This document shows positions 1 through 10,439 of a stretch of 27,321 bases of DNA, in pieces. Location: contig JAUCBJ010002168.1 of the NCBI GenBank assembly GCA_032718475.1, forward strand, positions 64,001 through 91,321, given 5' to 3'. Position numbers and translations under genes: made by a program. Source of the DNA: Nemertoderma westbladi. Its lineage: Eukaryota > Xenacoelomorpha > Nemertodermatida > Nemertodermatidae. The notes beneath the pieces are model-generated. The model was not told the DNA's origin and did not search any database. It saw nothing but the letters and a program-made list of their open reading frames with translations. Numbering within the stretch: position 1 is the first letter of the stretch; each line of letters starts with the position of its first letter.

Positions 1-2
1 GC

Positions 3-1713
3 GACTCAAGTTTCGACGGATTATGTGACGTGACTGCGTGCGCCTCTCTGCTTAAACTATTCCTGAGAGAACTCCCTGAGCCGATTATACCCCCCTCTTT
101 ACACGGTCACTTTATTACCGTTTTTGAAGAACACATCAAAAGTAACACGGCAGGAGCCATTCTCGATGGGAAAATCCGCGATCTTCTGCAACGACTTCCT
201 CCTGAAAACTACCGCGTTTTGAGGTATCTCGTGCAATTCCTCGTTGTAGTGGCTCACGAGCCCACCAACAAAATGTCCTTCACCGCGCTCGGCATCGTTT
301 TCGGGCCGAATTTATTCCGGGTGGGCGACGGAATCGACGGGCTACGGGAACAAGGGATCACCAACCAACTCACCCAGAAGTTCATCCAGGGATTCTCCGT
401 GTTGTTCGAGCAGAAGGTTGCGTCGCGTCGCAGCGTTTACGATAACTGGTCCGGCGACGACAATCTCTCGTTCTACCCGATCGATTCGGACTCGGCGACG
501 CCGGTTCGCTCCAACGTAGATTCTCCTTTCGCCCTGGACGATCTCACGTTTAACGACGACTCATTCGGTGCTTCTCCTTCCTCGACCGGTAATTCCGCGG
601 CGCTTTCCAACTGCATCGAGGAGTTGGTGTCGCAACGACTGTTCGGCGGTCCGGTCCGCCATATAATGGGCGACTCGTTCGCCGAGGAAGTCCTAAAGGA
701 GATCGATAGTCGTAAACTCGATACTGACACCAACGGGAGCGAGGGCTCCGTAGGGAACCTACCCGGGGACTGTAACGTAGACGCGCTGTGTAACAACGCG
801 GTCACCCTGAGGTCGTTGACCTCGCAGCGCCCCCAGCCGCCGGCCAACCGGAGGTTCCCCTCTCGGGGTCCCGTCGACGACTCGCAACTTATCGATACCG
901 ATCGGGTCGAGTCGGACATTCCGAGTTCCTCCGGGATTGCGAGGTCGGATACACAGTATACCGTCCCGGATACGGTGTCGGATACGCGTGATACGGTGTC
1001 TAATACGCGAACGTGGGATACGCCGTATCAGTCGCTGGTCGACGAATACAAGCCGAATCCCTTCCTGAGTTCCTCATCCAAAGATATTTATAGCGAACAG
1101 AAGGATATTAATTCTAGTTATAAATCGAAATTGAAAGTAACCGAGAAGGATGAAAGAAGTACCGCGCAGAGCGATGCGGGTTTGGAAACTCCGATCAACT
1201 CGAAATTGGATGCCAACGTAACGACGTTAACGAAGGTTCCCGCCCTCCGCCCCTCGCGGGCGTCGTCCGGGGCCCCGTCGGTCAGCGACGACGCGACCAC
1301 AGTAACCGAGTCGGCCCGTAGCAACCACCACCACCGCTCATCCTCCCAACCCGCGCTCACCTACGGCGACGACCTCGAGGGTTCCGACTCCGACTCCGGT
1401 TGCGACTTGTCCCGGCTGGTGGAGGAGACGATTATTGGACAGCGCGAGAAGCGGCGCTCGGCCGGACGGCCGGACAACATTAACGCGATGACGCCGCTCC
1501 AAGTTAAAGCCGAGAAGGTCTCCTTGCAGAAGGATTTACTCTACATAGAGAGTATATTTGGTAGACCGAACTCCCGACACGCGAAGGAGGTCGTGAAGGC
1601 GATATACGACCGGTACCGAGCGGTGAAGCGATTGTTGGCCCTGCAGGAGGCCGTTAGGGAGAGACACTCCTTCTCCGAATTCGTTACTCCGGCAACCGCA
1701 CATTCCACTGAAG
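3..1713 (+). CDS. FAM13: FAM13-like RhoGAP protein, long internal exon (5' end outside window)
   Basis: This exon encodes the C-terminal part of a RhoGAP domain followed by a long disordered region and the first part of the FAM13 C-terminal domain. RhoGAP proteins speed GTP hydrolysis by Rho-family GTPases. The frame is open to the left edge, so the gene begins upstream and the arginine-finger region is not visible. The first ~130 residues carry RhoGAP landmarks: ASLLKLFLRELPEPIIP, then ENYRVLRYL, then NKMSFTALGIVFGPNLFR. A Ser/Asp/Thr-rich stretch of ~350 residues follows, then a conserved basic segment near residues 490-540 (LQKDLLYIES, RYRAVKRLL). The exon ends at a consensus donor, CTGAAG|GTGAGT, after the first base of a codon; reading through it gives only a short tail and a stop at 1743-1745. 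The domain order matches the FAM13A/B family; the paralogue cannot be decided. In vertebrates this stretch is spread over many exons. Confidence 0.88.
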
Positions 1714-3750
1714 GTGAGTTCTGTATCTGTAAAGGAATCTTTTAGTGATACTCAAAGGGTTTATTTAATCGTTGTTAATGATAATGCAATATTTACCACG
1801 ATCCGTATTTGATTAATAGTATATATTTACTTAATTAATTTTAATTTATATGATGTTAGTATTGTTATTATTCTTACAAATTATATTGTACTACAATAAA
1901 GTAAAATAGGTAATCAAAGACTAAACAAACACAAAAATGCACGAATTTAATTGAGTTTGTTATAATTGTCGGGCAATTTTTCGGTAAGTCCCAACACTCT
2001 TATGGGATATGATAATCTTGTAACTAAAATCCATAAATTGCTTTAAGTAAAGTCTATATCCGAATCTATTCTAACCGAATCTATTTTTTTATTTTGATTT
2101 TTTCCTAAAATTTTACTATCCAAAACAAATAATCTGACTGCATACTGACCGTTTACTGGCGTAGTGACATACGTAGAAATTATGTGCAACTGCGATATAA
2201 AGATTGAAAATATATTGGCAAATCAATTAGACTTTACATTTACCGGGATCCCAGCGAAATATCCAATCCCGATTCCGACTTTTTTTGGAACGGGATCCCG
2301 AAGTTTAAATGGTTAAATTAATTTGTGGAACATCTAAAAAAAATTCCAGCAGAACGGAAATGTTTTGATTTTTATCTAATTTTGATTTCAGTAAACCATC
2401 CAGTAATCAATTGTAAGATATTTTAATATAACTTTATCTTTGTACAGTAATATTTCAGAAGTGTAAGAGTGAGTGCTACCCAAAACCCGCCACATTCTAA
2501 TAACTTTAAGGGAATTTAATCCAAAATTGCAATCCCGATCCCGAAAATCGGGATCCCGAGAGTGATAATCCCGGTCCCGATCCCGGAAATCCCGAAAAGT
2601 CTGAATTCAAATATAAACTAAATAAACAACATGAATAGGCCTATGACTCTTTAAAAGGTTTCTGGCTATGTGGTTAACAGTTTAAACGTAAATAACATAT
2701 TTCAAAATAACTTTTCAAATACTTTACAATATTTTTTGTAACAGTAATAATTTCCTATTTATTACATGGAAAGGACACGTTGCTATAATTTAAAACCACT
2801 TTTTTGCTAACGTTTTCTTTTAAACATTACTGTACACTTTAAACTATTTAAGTGGTGGCAAAAAAGACGGTTTTTATTTGTTGGGCGTTATTATTTGGCG
2901 AGCATAGCGAGACAAAGCAAGACAAAAATGTTTACTTTTTGTCACCACTTATGTTGTTTTATTTTGTTCTAAGTCACTTTAAAAAAAAATATAAATATAT
3001 ATCTTCCATGAAGATTATATCATTGATAGGGAAATAACTAAAGCGAGATAGAAAATAGAATGTATATTTAGGTAATATAGGCACTAATATGATATTATAA
3101 TATTCTAGAATATTAAATAACCTGTGGATACCATCAGCGCTATCTATTTAAATGCAATATTGTTTATTAATGTCATGGAAATTACTTTGAAATTTAATTC
3201 GAACATTACTTTTCTTGTCTACAAAACGTGTTATTTTTTTGTCAAACTTGTTAACGAATTTGACAAAAAAGGTAACTAACAACAAATTTACAACGGTAAG
3301 AGCGTATAGCTGTATTTTAGCCGGGCCCAGTATGGGTAGCCCGGGCGAGTTTACCTCATGTTAAATAATTACAAGTTCTGGAATGGATATTTTCGACATT
3401 GGCTTCTGATATCCGTTGTTTACAAATTAAGGCAATGGTATTCTCTAATCTGAGAGCTCTATGAATGGCGCTATTTATGAGATGTAAATATTTGTTGAAT
3501 GGCCAGAAATAAATAAAAAAATGAGGTTGTTTTAACAAATGATAAATAAATGTCAAAATTATGGACTGTTAAAATTTTGATTAAATTAATCATCTGAAGA
3601 CCTTTTATTTATAAATTTTTTTTTTGCCACCTCTAGCCTTTATTAGTTTTCAACATATTACTCATATTTGTATAAATTTATTATTTTATTGACATTAATG
3701 TATTTAAATAATATTAACCTACTGTAGTTATATATATATTTCCCTTTCAG
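1714..3750 (+). other. FAM13-like intron (phase 1, 2037 bp)
   Basis: Donor GTGAGT at 1714 and acceptor TCCCTTTCAG ending at 3750, preceded by a T-rich tract. Joining the exons makes a GCT (Ala) codon across the junction and keeps the frame into FAM13-family sequence, which supports both splice sites. The intron is AT-rich and holds no convincing gene. It contains a cluster of CCCGATCCCG-type motifs at 2243-2602, described separately. The 61-residue open frame at 2852-3037 looks like chance. Confidence 0.85.
2243..2602. repeat. Cluster of GATCCCG / CGGGATC motifs in the FAM13 intron
   Basis: Within ~360 bp of otherwise AT-rich intron, GGGATCCC, CCCGATTCC, CGGGATCCCG, CCCGATCCCG and close variants recur in both orientations: near 2245, 2267, 2291, then 2538-2600 in quick succession. 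The two groups, at the ends of the interval, are in mixed orientation and could be terminal parts of one transposable element. I cannot name the family. Confidence 0.5.
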
Positions 3751-4046
3751 CTGTAAGTTTCGACGGGGACCAGAAACTTTTGGACAGTATCCTCGCCAGT
3801 ACGTCCTTGCATTCCCTCGACGATCTCAAATTTAAACAATCGCAAATTCGTTCGCAGAAACGGAGATTGCGTAAATTACTCAAAGAATTCGAGGACGACT
3901 TCGCAAGAAGTGAAGGACGAAAACTGACAAAAGATGACCGACAACCTTTATCGAAGCAGTATAAGGATTATAAGGAACTGAAGGCCCAGCTGTGTGTTAT
4001 TGATGCTTATATTAGTAAGAGTAAGGAAACTGCAGGGCCTTCCTGA
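3751..4046 (+). CDS. FAM13: FAM13-like RhoGAP protein, last coding exon
   Basis: This exon supplies the last ~98 residues. It starts right after the acceptor at 3750, completes a split alanine codon and ends at TGA 4044-4046. It is a highly charged, probably helical region: LDDLKFKQSQIRSQKRRLRK, then FEDDFARSEGR, then KDDRQPLSKQYKDYKELKAQ. The pattern of a basic QIR..KR.LRK stretch, F-acidic-F, a degraded K(D/E)DR(Q/E)P motif and a final YKxxKAxL helix is that of the FAM13A/B/C C-terminus, whose molecular role is poorly defined. A possible variant poly(A) signal ATTAAA lies at 4315-4320. Together with the upstream exon this gives at least 668 residues of an uninterrupted product, so the gene looks functional. 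Confidence 0.87.
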
Positions 4047-4529
4047 ATTCGTGCAATGGTTTTTAATAGTAGTTAGTTAGGTAAATGTAATATTTTTTGC
4101 CTATATCCAGCGTTTCACACGGGTAAGGTTTGCAAAACGAGGGCGCTGCTGCCAAACCTATAACATTCTAGGTTGTTAATTTTCTATTTTTTTTGCTACC
4201 TTTTTTTTTTAAGTAAATTGAATAATTATGCAGTTACGTTTTAGGCTGTGAATTATTTGTGATATGTAACTTCCGTAATCCTTTGCAATATCTCGAAAAC
4301 GCCTAAGTTAATGGATTAAACTCTACCCAAATCGATAACAATCCCTAAAACAGGTCATACAACAACTCAATTTAATTAAAGATCTTCTGAAGGTTCACAA
4401 CATATCCGGATCTTAAACTAATCGAAACAGTCACGTCTAAAATTTATTCTGTCTGTTTATTAACCTAATTATCAAATGTATAAAACCCGAGTCAGACGTC
4501 ATTAACTGTTTGCGCCACCGTCAATCACA
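4047..4529. other. FAM13 3' flank, no gene seen
   Basis: AT-rich sequence that should include the FAM13 3' UTR. Apart from a possible ATTAAA signal at 4315-4320 I see no feature. Confidence 0.4.
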
Positions 4530-4543
4530 TTAAGGCCGGAGTA

Positions 4544-4566
4544 CCCCCCCCCCCCCCCCCCCCCCC
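4544..4566. repeat. Poly-C tract (23 C)
   Basis: Homopolymer just inside the left end of the 4530-5434 element. Confidence 0.95.
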
Positions 4567-5393
4567 AACTTTATTGATATGTCTACAATTTCTAAAAATC
4601 TCTACAATTTAAAAATATTTTGATTTTATACAGTATGCGCCTTTAAAATATGGCTAAAATATTGATTTTTCGAAAAATTTCATATTTTTCTGCAAAATTT
4701 TCAAATTTCCAGTCGCCCTCTAGCTGCCATTGAATGAAACACGAATAGCGGTTAAGATGCTAACTAGTCAATCTGACATGATATTGGCTGAAACAATGTT
4801 TTTCGAATATCGGAGGTAAACTCCACAAAAGTTATCGGTTAAAATTTTTAGTTTTGCATTTACGTTTTTATGAAAATTAATAAAAATATTAATTAATATT
4901 TATGAAAATTTGACAAAATTTTTGCAAATTTTTGGCTGTTATATGAAAAATTGTCTGTACAAACAGAAATATAAAAATTCCAGCCGAAAACTATTAAAGA
5001 ACTGCCGAAACCCTTTCAAATGTGCCAAAAATTTAGAAAATTGGTTGAAAATGGCGGAGGAGTGAAAAATGTCATTCCGAGATAATTGCCTTCAAAGTTT
5101 AAACATTCCCGCCAAAACTGGTTGTCTGTGGTCTGGTTGGTTAATCATTTGTGGCACGACAGAAGCACATCACCGAGCTAGAACTTTCATTATGGAGGTA
5201 TCGGGGTCGCAGATTTATTTTCCGATGTCAGTATTAAGGTTTACTTGAATCTAGTTTGTCTGTCAAGTTGTCTTTCTTACAATTTGACGGATAGACCGTC
5301 ATACGGAAAAACAGCGATAAATCTAGAACTAAAAGAGGTCTCGCTAAGCTGTGTACAGATATGAAATCCTCATTAAATTATACTATTGGGGGA

Positions 5394-5412
5394 GGGGGGG
5401 GGGGGGGGGGGG
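5394..5412. repeat. Poly-G tract (19 G)
   Basis: Homopolymer just inside the right end of the 4530-5434 element, mirroring the poly-C tract at the left. Confidence 0.95.
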
Positions 5413-5434
5413 TGTGGGGCTACTCAGGCCTTAA

Positions 5435-6780
5435 ACACACCGCAAAAACCCAGGTAAGTCTGTTTATCGGCCTATATTGCAATAAATCGTTTCTCTTTGG
5501 GATTTTGTGAGACCTGATTTACTTTTAGTCAGTGAGTCTGTGTTGTGTAGGTGCAGCGTGTTACTTTCATTTTTTTTAATGTTCGTGTCATAATCCATAA
5601 CAATATTGAGGCACTATTTGACTATTATATACTTTGAAATGTATTTGATTTTAATTGTAAATTATACCACTCATTCATTTTTGTTTTAATATGTTTATAA
5701 CTCTCATTATCTTACAGTTACTGCTGCTTAATTAATAGATTACTTCATATGTGAGGCGAGTCATGCAGTGGTTGCGCTATTATATAACGATAACTAAAGA
5801 TTATTATCTCGAAGAACAAATTTAACTATAAACTGTGATTCTAAATGTAGTTTGTTGTTTTGGTTAGAAGAGACCGTCACTGTAACTGTTAATTGGCATC
5901 TTTATTGGCGATTAACGAAATCAAATATTTTCAAAATTAACTTCAACGGTCGATTTTACCCTAAACAGCATCTCAATACAATTTATTGAACAATGGATTT
6001 CTTTCCATATACATAAATCTAATTCAATAATCTGAAACCATTGCCACTCCACTACCGTGCCCCTCTGGGGGGGATCTTCTCTTCACTTTCATCTGTGTTA
6101 TTGAATTATCTATATCTATTTGGGGTTAAATTTATATTTAATAATCTAATTTAGTTTGTCTATCTTTGCTGAGTTCGTGATGTGTTTTCAGTTCCTTTAA
6201 ATTTCTCCTTCCTTAACTTAATTATAGTGTTCTGTTATCATTCCAGTCATTATCTGGTATCTTTTTATTTAAATAATATTAATAATATGATGGTTTTGTT
6301 TTTAGCTGCGTCCTTTTTCAAGTTGTTTTAGTTTTTCAGGTATTTTGAATTCATTTTATTGTGCTTTTATTATAATTTGGTTTATCATACGCGAAGTAAA
6401 TATACTAAGTTTCTTTGGATATATTATAATAAATTTAACATATTTATTTGTATATCAAATATTTCCTTATAACCATTGTAACCATTTCCGAAACCACTGG
6501 TTACTGCGGATTGTACACCGGTGAACAACAATTTACTTTTTTTCTAACTACATTTTGTGGGAATGCCTTTGAGTACCGGCGCTCAAATTCGCTATCATTT
6601 GTATTGGGATGGCTATACATTGTACAGTAGGAACAGTATGCATGGCCTTGTTTTACCTGAACTGAAAGACCACTAACAACCTATGTTATGGTTTTTTTAA
6701 ATAAAATTTTACTTGTTAGTAAAATACATTTTTAATGAATATAACTGGAGAACTGACCAGTAAACTGTGAACGGCATGCA
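5435..6780. other. AT-rich intergenic region, nothing recognised
   Basis: Low-complexity AT-rich DNA. The only open frame of note (6448-6630, 60 residues) has no family features and looks like chance. No RNA gene or transposon end was recognised. Confidence 0.45.
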
Positions 6781-6894
6781 GCATGCATCAAACTCCATGC
6801 GTACAGAGTAAAAACGTACAAAAACAAAACTACTTACAGGCCTACTGTACATGGAAAGAAGCCAGTGAGTTCCCGAATGGCCGGGCAATTCGCG

Positions 6895-7835
6895 TCACTG
6901 GATTCCGTCCAGGGAAGGGGGGGAAACAGGGCCTCTGCGGAGCCACATCGCGGCATTCCCACGCCACAATGTAACAGACAGGCGTTGGAATAGGTGCCTG
7001 GCCGCATCGGGAGCGGGAATGCCTCGACGGAGGCTCTGGAGACGTGCGATTTCCCAGAGGACTGCACTGGAGTCCGAGTCCCATCCGCCCAGGGCCTCCA
7101 CCACGAGAGGGGTGAATCCCACTCCCGAATTGCGGCACTCCTCGAGGTGGGCGGTGATGGAGAGGGCATGTCCAGGGGTACATGCGGCTTGGGAGAGGGT
7201 TCGTGACTGGAGGGGGGAGATAACTGTGACGTCTAGTGCCATGGGCTGGCCCCTTTTCCAGTTGGGAAGGTACACGTCGGCAGGTCGACTGCGGGAGCCA
7301 GGGATCAGGCCGGGGACTTCACTCCTGGGCGCTAGGGCTGCTGATTGAGCTGCTTGGAAGATAGCGTTCCGGAGTGAGTCATGGCGTGATATCCTGTCTC
7401 CTTCACCGCCACAGCCAACATGATGGTCTCCAAAGGGGTCAGAGGCAGATGAACAGATGGGACAGGAAGTTGGTTCCGAGACCATGCGAACACCTAGCCA
7501 GTAGTCCAGGGAGAGCCTGAATTCCTTGTCAAAGAAGTGTAGGCCCAGACTCTCAGAGGGGATGGCTTGAAGCCATTCCCCAGCATGGTGCAAAGCCGTG
7601 GAATTGGCAAGGGCCCGGGATCTGAGGTCAGGTGCTGTGGCGAGGAGATGGGTGTGGAGGGCAGAGTCCACTGAGTGGGAAAGCTTTCTCTGGGTTACAG
7701 GGGTTGGTAGAGCAGAGATTGATCTCCACTCGGGTTCGTTGGCAATGGTGGACCTGGACAGAGAGGTGAGAGCAGGTTGTAGGTTTGGGTTGACTGGGGC
7801 CCGGGCCGGATTAAGGTTATCAGGGCTGTGGGCTG
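6895..7835 (-). pseudogene. Non-LTR retrotransposon, C-terminal part: zinc knuckle plus restriction-like endonuclease
   Basis: The minus-strand frame is open from about 7899 down to TGA at 6895-6897, but only the part below 7836 belongs to the element. In it: HAGEWLQAIPS, then a zinc-knuckle-like CPIC...GDHHVGC, then RHDSLRNAIF, then SRPADVYLPNWKRGQPMALD. The Cys/His cluster followed by R-H and an RPxD-x12-D spacing resembles the C-terminal PD-(D/E)XK restriction-like endonuclease that some non-LTR elements use to nick target DNA. The region continues in frame, across an insertion, with the reverse-transcriptase-side fragment at 8919-9555. I know this protein type as abundant in marine invertebrate genomes; the exact clade is not decided. 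No intact element is present. Confidence 0.75.
7823..7835. repeat. Target-site duplication, left copy
   Basis: GGGCTGTGGGCTG here and GGGCCGTGGGCTG at 8906-8918 match at 12 of 13 bases and flank the sequence that interrupts the non-LTR element. Confidence 0.7.
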
Positions 7836-8905
7836 AGTAATTAAAACCAATAAAAGGCAATTTCCAACGGCAGAAAAATAACATGAAAAACGAATACAAT
7901 ATGCAATTTAGTACCCTATAATGTTAAATTAAATGTTAAATGTTACACTCAAAACTAAACTAAAAAACCTTAAACAAAACGAAACTAAAAATACTGACTT
8001 TAAGACCTTTGATAGCATTGTCCGTCCAAGGGGGGGGGGGGGGTCTATATTAATATGGAGTGGTCAATATTATTGGATGGTTTCAATACAATCAGGGCTG
8101 TTTAACCTTTTCAAGGCCCCTATGCAGTAATTTTAAAATTTTGACCAAAATTGCTAACATTCTTAAGAATTCCGCTTTTAGAATTCCACAGTATAATTTA
8201 AAATGGTATAAAGGAACCTGCGAATCAACTTTCGAGTAAGTTTAGTTATCTATGTTTATAGTCTACATAGCCGAAATTTTACTGAAATAACTTTTATTGA
8301 AATATATCGTCAAATGGCCCTTATTCTTTAACCATGTTATAAATTTATTAGATCCACCATGGCATTGTGGTTTAATCCGCTGCCATAAATTTATATCTCT
8401 GATTCCAGAGGTTGTGGGTTCGAGCCATTTTGTTTGGTTTGGTAAGAAACAAAAACAATATTATCAGTCTACATTGCCCATTGGCAATTTGGTCGAATTT
8501 AATTTCTATTAAATACTCCTAACAACAATAAACGATAACTTTACACAGCAGTTAAATTAGTGGATCTAGTCACTCCTCCTAGCGGCTGACAGAGGAATTA
8601 TGGATGTCTGTCAATGAGTAGAATTTCTAAATCTCTTATAGACTAATTTACCGCTACACAAAAGGCTTACCTAGACTTTATAGTTCGTTTTACACCGTAA
8701 ATGCGAGCGAAGCGAGCTGAAATTAAAAAAACCTGTTTATAACTTTTGTGACATAAAATGTAAGTTTTGTACCGAGTTGGCTCTTTTGGGGATTACTTTT
8801 GTATTACTCATCCACTCATCGGATATTTTCGAATTTGGGGCCCCTTTAAAGACGGTTCCCCGGCTACAGCCTAGTAAGTTTTTGAAAAGGCCGATTCAGT
8901 CGCTT
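7836..8905. mobile_element. ~1.07-kb insertion inside the non-LTR element
   Basis: Removing this segment and one copy of the 13-bp duplication restores a continuous minus-strand reading frame of the retrotransposon (codons for AAH-G-P on one side match SAH-S-P on the other). The inserted DNA is AT-rich, without a coding frame, and contains a 14-G run (8030-8043), a tRNA-like SINE head (8353-8430) and a GCGAGCGAAGCGAGC motif near 8703. No clear terminal inverted repeat or poly(A) tail marks it. Internal similarity between 8092-8120 and the reverse complement of 8840-8875 hints at a hAT-like pair of ends, but I could not match flanking 8-bp duplications. Confidence 0.6.
8353..8430 (+). mobile_element. 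tRNA-derived SINE head, degenerate
   Basis: TGGCATTGTGG resembles a Pol III A box with one mismatch, and GGGTTCGAGCC at 8416-8426 matches a B box. The wording (catggcattgtggtt ... gttgtgggttcgagcc) resembles the copies at 13195 (+) and 18557 (-), so it is likely a diverged member of the same family. It sits inside the insertion at 7836-8905. Confidence 0.5.
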
Positions 8906-8918
8906 GGGCCGTGGGCTG
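8906..8918. repeat. Target-site duplication, right copy
   Basis: Partner of 7823-7835, with one C/T difference. It falls within the codons for AAHGP of the retrotransposon frame. Confidence 0.7.
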
Positions 8919-9555
8919 CAGCCCACACAGCCTCAACTTTAATGCAGGCCTTAATCCAGGTGGGGAATGGCCAAGGATGCGAGATATGAGTGGCTCGGCC
9001 TGGCATGCAGATGCCACGTAGGCAGCTGGGCATGTGAAGTGGCCTTACGCCGGCCAAGGGCCCCCATGGAGGTAGGAAGGCATGCCTTGTCATAAGACCA
9101 GTCTGAGAGGGATCCTCCAACCAGGTCAGACAAGGCATCGCGCATGGTAAGGTCGAACTCAGAGGAGGACTGCATGACCAGGGGTGGAGGGCAGCATCGC
9201 AGGGCAAATACTACTTTGGGAAGGGAGAGACAGGAAAGGAGGAGGGCAGATACCATCTGGGAATCCTGCAAGTCTGGTAGGCGCTTGATTATGGCACGGA
9301 CATTATGGATCCGCGCCATGACCACCTCCTCACAGAATGATGCAGGACCGATGGGGGCACCAAGCATGGTGAGGCCGTCGGATAAGGTTGGAATGGATGG
9401 GGGGTGGGGGCATATTCAGGGAGGGGGTGGCGTTGTCAGGATTTGCGGCAGTTAAGGTGCAAGCCCCGGGTGGGTCCCTCCTGCTGCAGGATCTCCAGAG
9501 CCTGAGCCAGTCCTTCAGGGCTGCCCATGGTTGATGGAAAAGCATCAACCATGGG
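8919..9555 (-). pseudogene. Non-LTR retrotransposon fragment: distal reverse transcriptase and thumb
   Basis: Read on the minus strand, the piece starts with GSPEGLAQALEILQQEGP and GLHLN..KS, typical of the region just after the reverse-transcriptase catalytic box. It continues with MLGAPIGPASFCEEVV, LPDLQDSQMVSALLLSCLSL, DLVGGSLSDWSYDKACLP and ends KACIKVEAVWAAAHGP. Three frames are needed (stop after GLHLNCRKS near 9454, another frameshift near 8951-9050), so it is dead. The conserved YxDD-type box expected just upstream is not recognisable: the codons there read MVDAFPSTMGS. The fragment is thus cut or decayed right at the active site. It is the N-terminal neighbour of 6895-7835. Confidence 0.7.
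9524..9555. repeat. Perfect 13-bp foldback
   Basis: CCCATGGTTGATG, six-base loop GAAAAG, CATCAACCATGGG. It lies at the 5' boundary of the retrotransposon fragment, where the catalytic box would be expected. Confidence 0.65.
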
Positions 9556-9829
9556 GCTATTTGTAAAGTATATTGCTGTTATATTAGGTGGGTCGGGTCT
9601 GTGCAAGCCAAACCAATTATCTTTGTGAACTACTACAGCAGTTACGTACTGCTGGGAGGGAATTCTTTGAAGTTTACCGTGTCTTCAATGCCCAAACCTC
9701 AATAATACAGCCATCAGGTTAGGAGCGAAGGAGGCTACGGCTGCCAACCCTCCAGAGATTGGCTAAATGTCTGGTCATATATCTTATCCAAGGCATTACA
9801 TTGCATTGCATTGGTAGCAAGCACCTTGG

Positions 9830-9982
9830 CATTGGCATTCATACATTTGTGTACAGCCAGCCAAGCTCAGAACCACATTAATTGAACAGAAGAAAATAGA
9901 TTTGCCTCCTAACCTTAACACAACACAAGAGCTCAAAAAAGATGATTGGACAATAAGGGACTACTTTACACCAAAATGGTGA
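9830..9982 (+). pseudogene. Short C-terminal ORF remnant, unrecognised
   Basis: The frame ending at TGA 9980-9982 reads KLRTTLIEQKKIDLPPNLN and then KKDDWTIRDYFTPKW before the stop. The composition (charged, with aromatic and proline residues) looks like real protein rather than AT-rich chance, and it is closed off upstream by a stop in frame near 9810. It may be the tail of a transposon protein. I do not recognise the family. Confidence 0.3.
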
Positions 9983-10439
9983 TGAAAATCACCATTAAAA
10001 TAAAATCATAAAGCCTAAATGCCTACAACCCTAATGGTGATGAAAATTCGTTATTTCATATATTATTGAAAAAGCGTGGTGCAGATACTATAAAAGTTTA
10101 ACGCACAGCTACAGTTTAAAACGTAAATCGATACAGACCGCCCTAATTCAAATGTTTTATTCCAATATTCTAACATTTTAAGTTTATTACTTAAATTTTT
10201 CTATTCTTATAAAAATAAAATGCGCCCACGCCTAATCCAATCCTTTTAATTAGACTAGGTTAATTTACGGTTGTTGAAATTGAAGACGTATTTATTCATA
10301 CATATGAATATTTTCAAATATAGCACAACTTAATTAATATTAATATATAAGGAATATCATTAAAAGGAGGAATCTTATTAAGTTCAATTTCATCAATTAA
10401 TCAATTTACGGTTGTTGTTATCACGAATAGGCGATTATT
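9983..10439. other. AT-rich region, nothing recognised
   Basis: The phrase AATGGTGATGAAAAT occurs at 9974 and again near 10033, about 60 bp apart, a small local duplication. Otherwise no gene or element was seen. Confidence 0.35.

Larger units (their letters stand above)
4530..5434. mobile_element. Candidate TTAA-flanked DNA element with poly-C/poly-G ends (non-autonomous)
   Basis: The left end reads TTAA-GGCCGGAGTA followed by 23 C (4544-4566). The right end, read inward on the minus strand, is TTAA-GGCCTGAGTA-GCCCC, then a G-run on the plus strand (19 G, 5394-5412). The termini are therefore inverted repeats of about 15 bp with one substitution and one extra base, bounded by TTAA at 4530-4533 and 5431-5434. 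TTAA target sites are characteristic of piggyBac-type transposons, but TTAA is itself a palindrome and could be part of the terminal repeat. The interior (~900 bp) is AT-rich, has an 18-bp palindrome at 4884-4901 and no open frame, so it would be a non-autonomous (MITE-like) element. The family assignment is inference. Confidence 0.55.

Noticed and set aside
473-1360. Minus-strand open frames opposite the FAM13 exon
   Set aside because: Antisense shadows caused by the GC-rich coding sequence.
6834-7348. Several GC-rich open frames on both strands overlapping the endonuclease region
   Set aside because: They are shadows of the GC-rich retrotransposon frame on the minus strand and lack conserved motifs.
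8092-8875. hAT-type transposon inside the insertion (CAGGGCTGTTTAACCTTTTC against an inverted GGCTGTAGCCGGGGAACC)
   Set aside because: The inverted similarity is patchy and I could not find an 8-bp duplication, so it is only mentioned as a hint.
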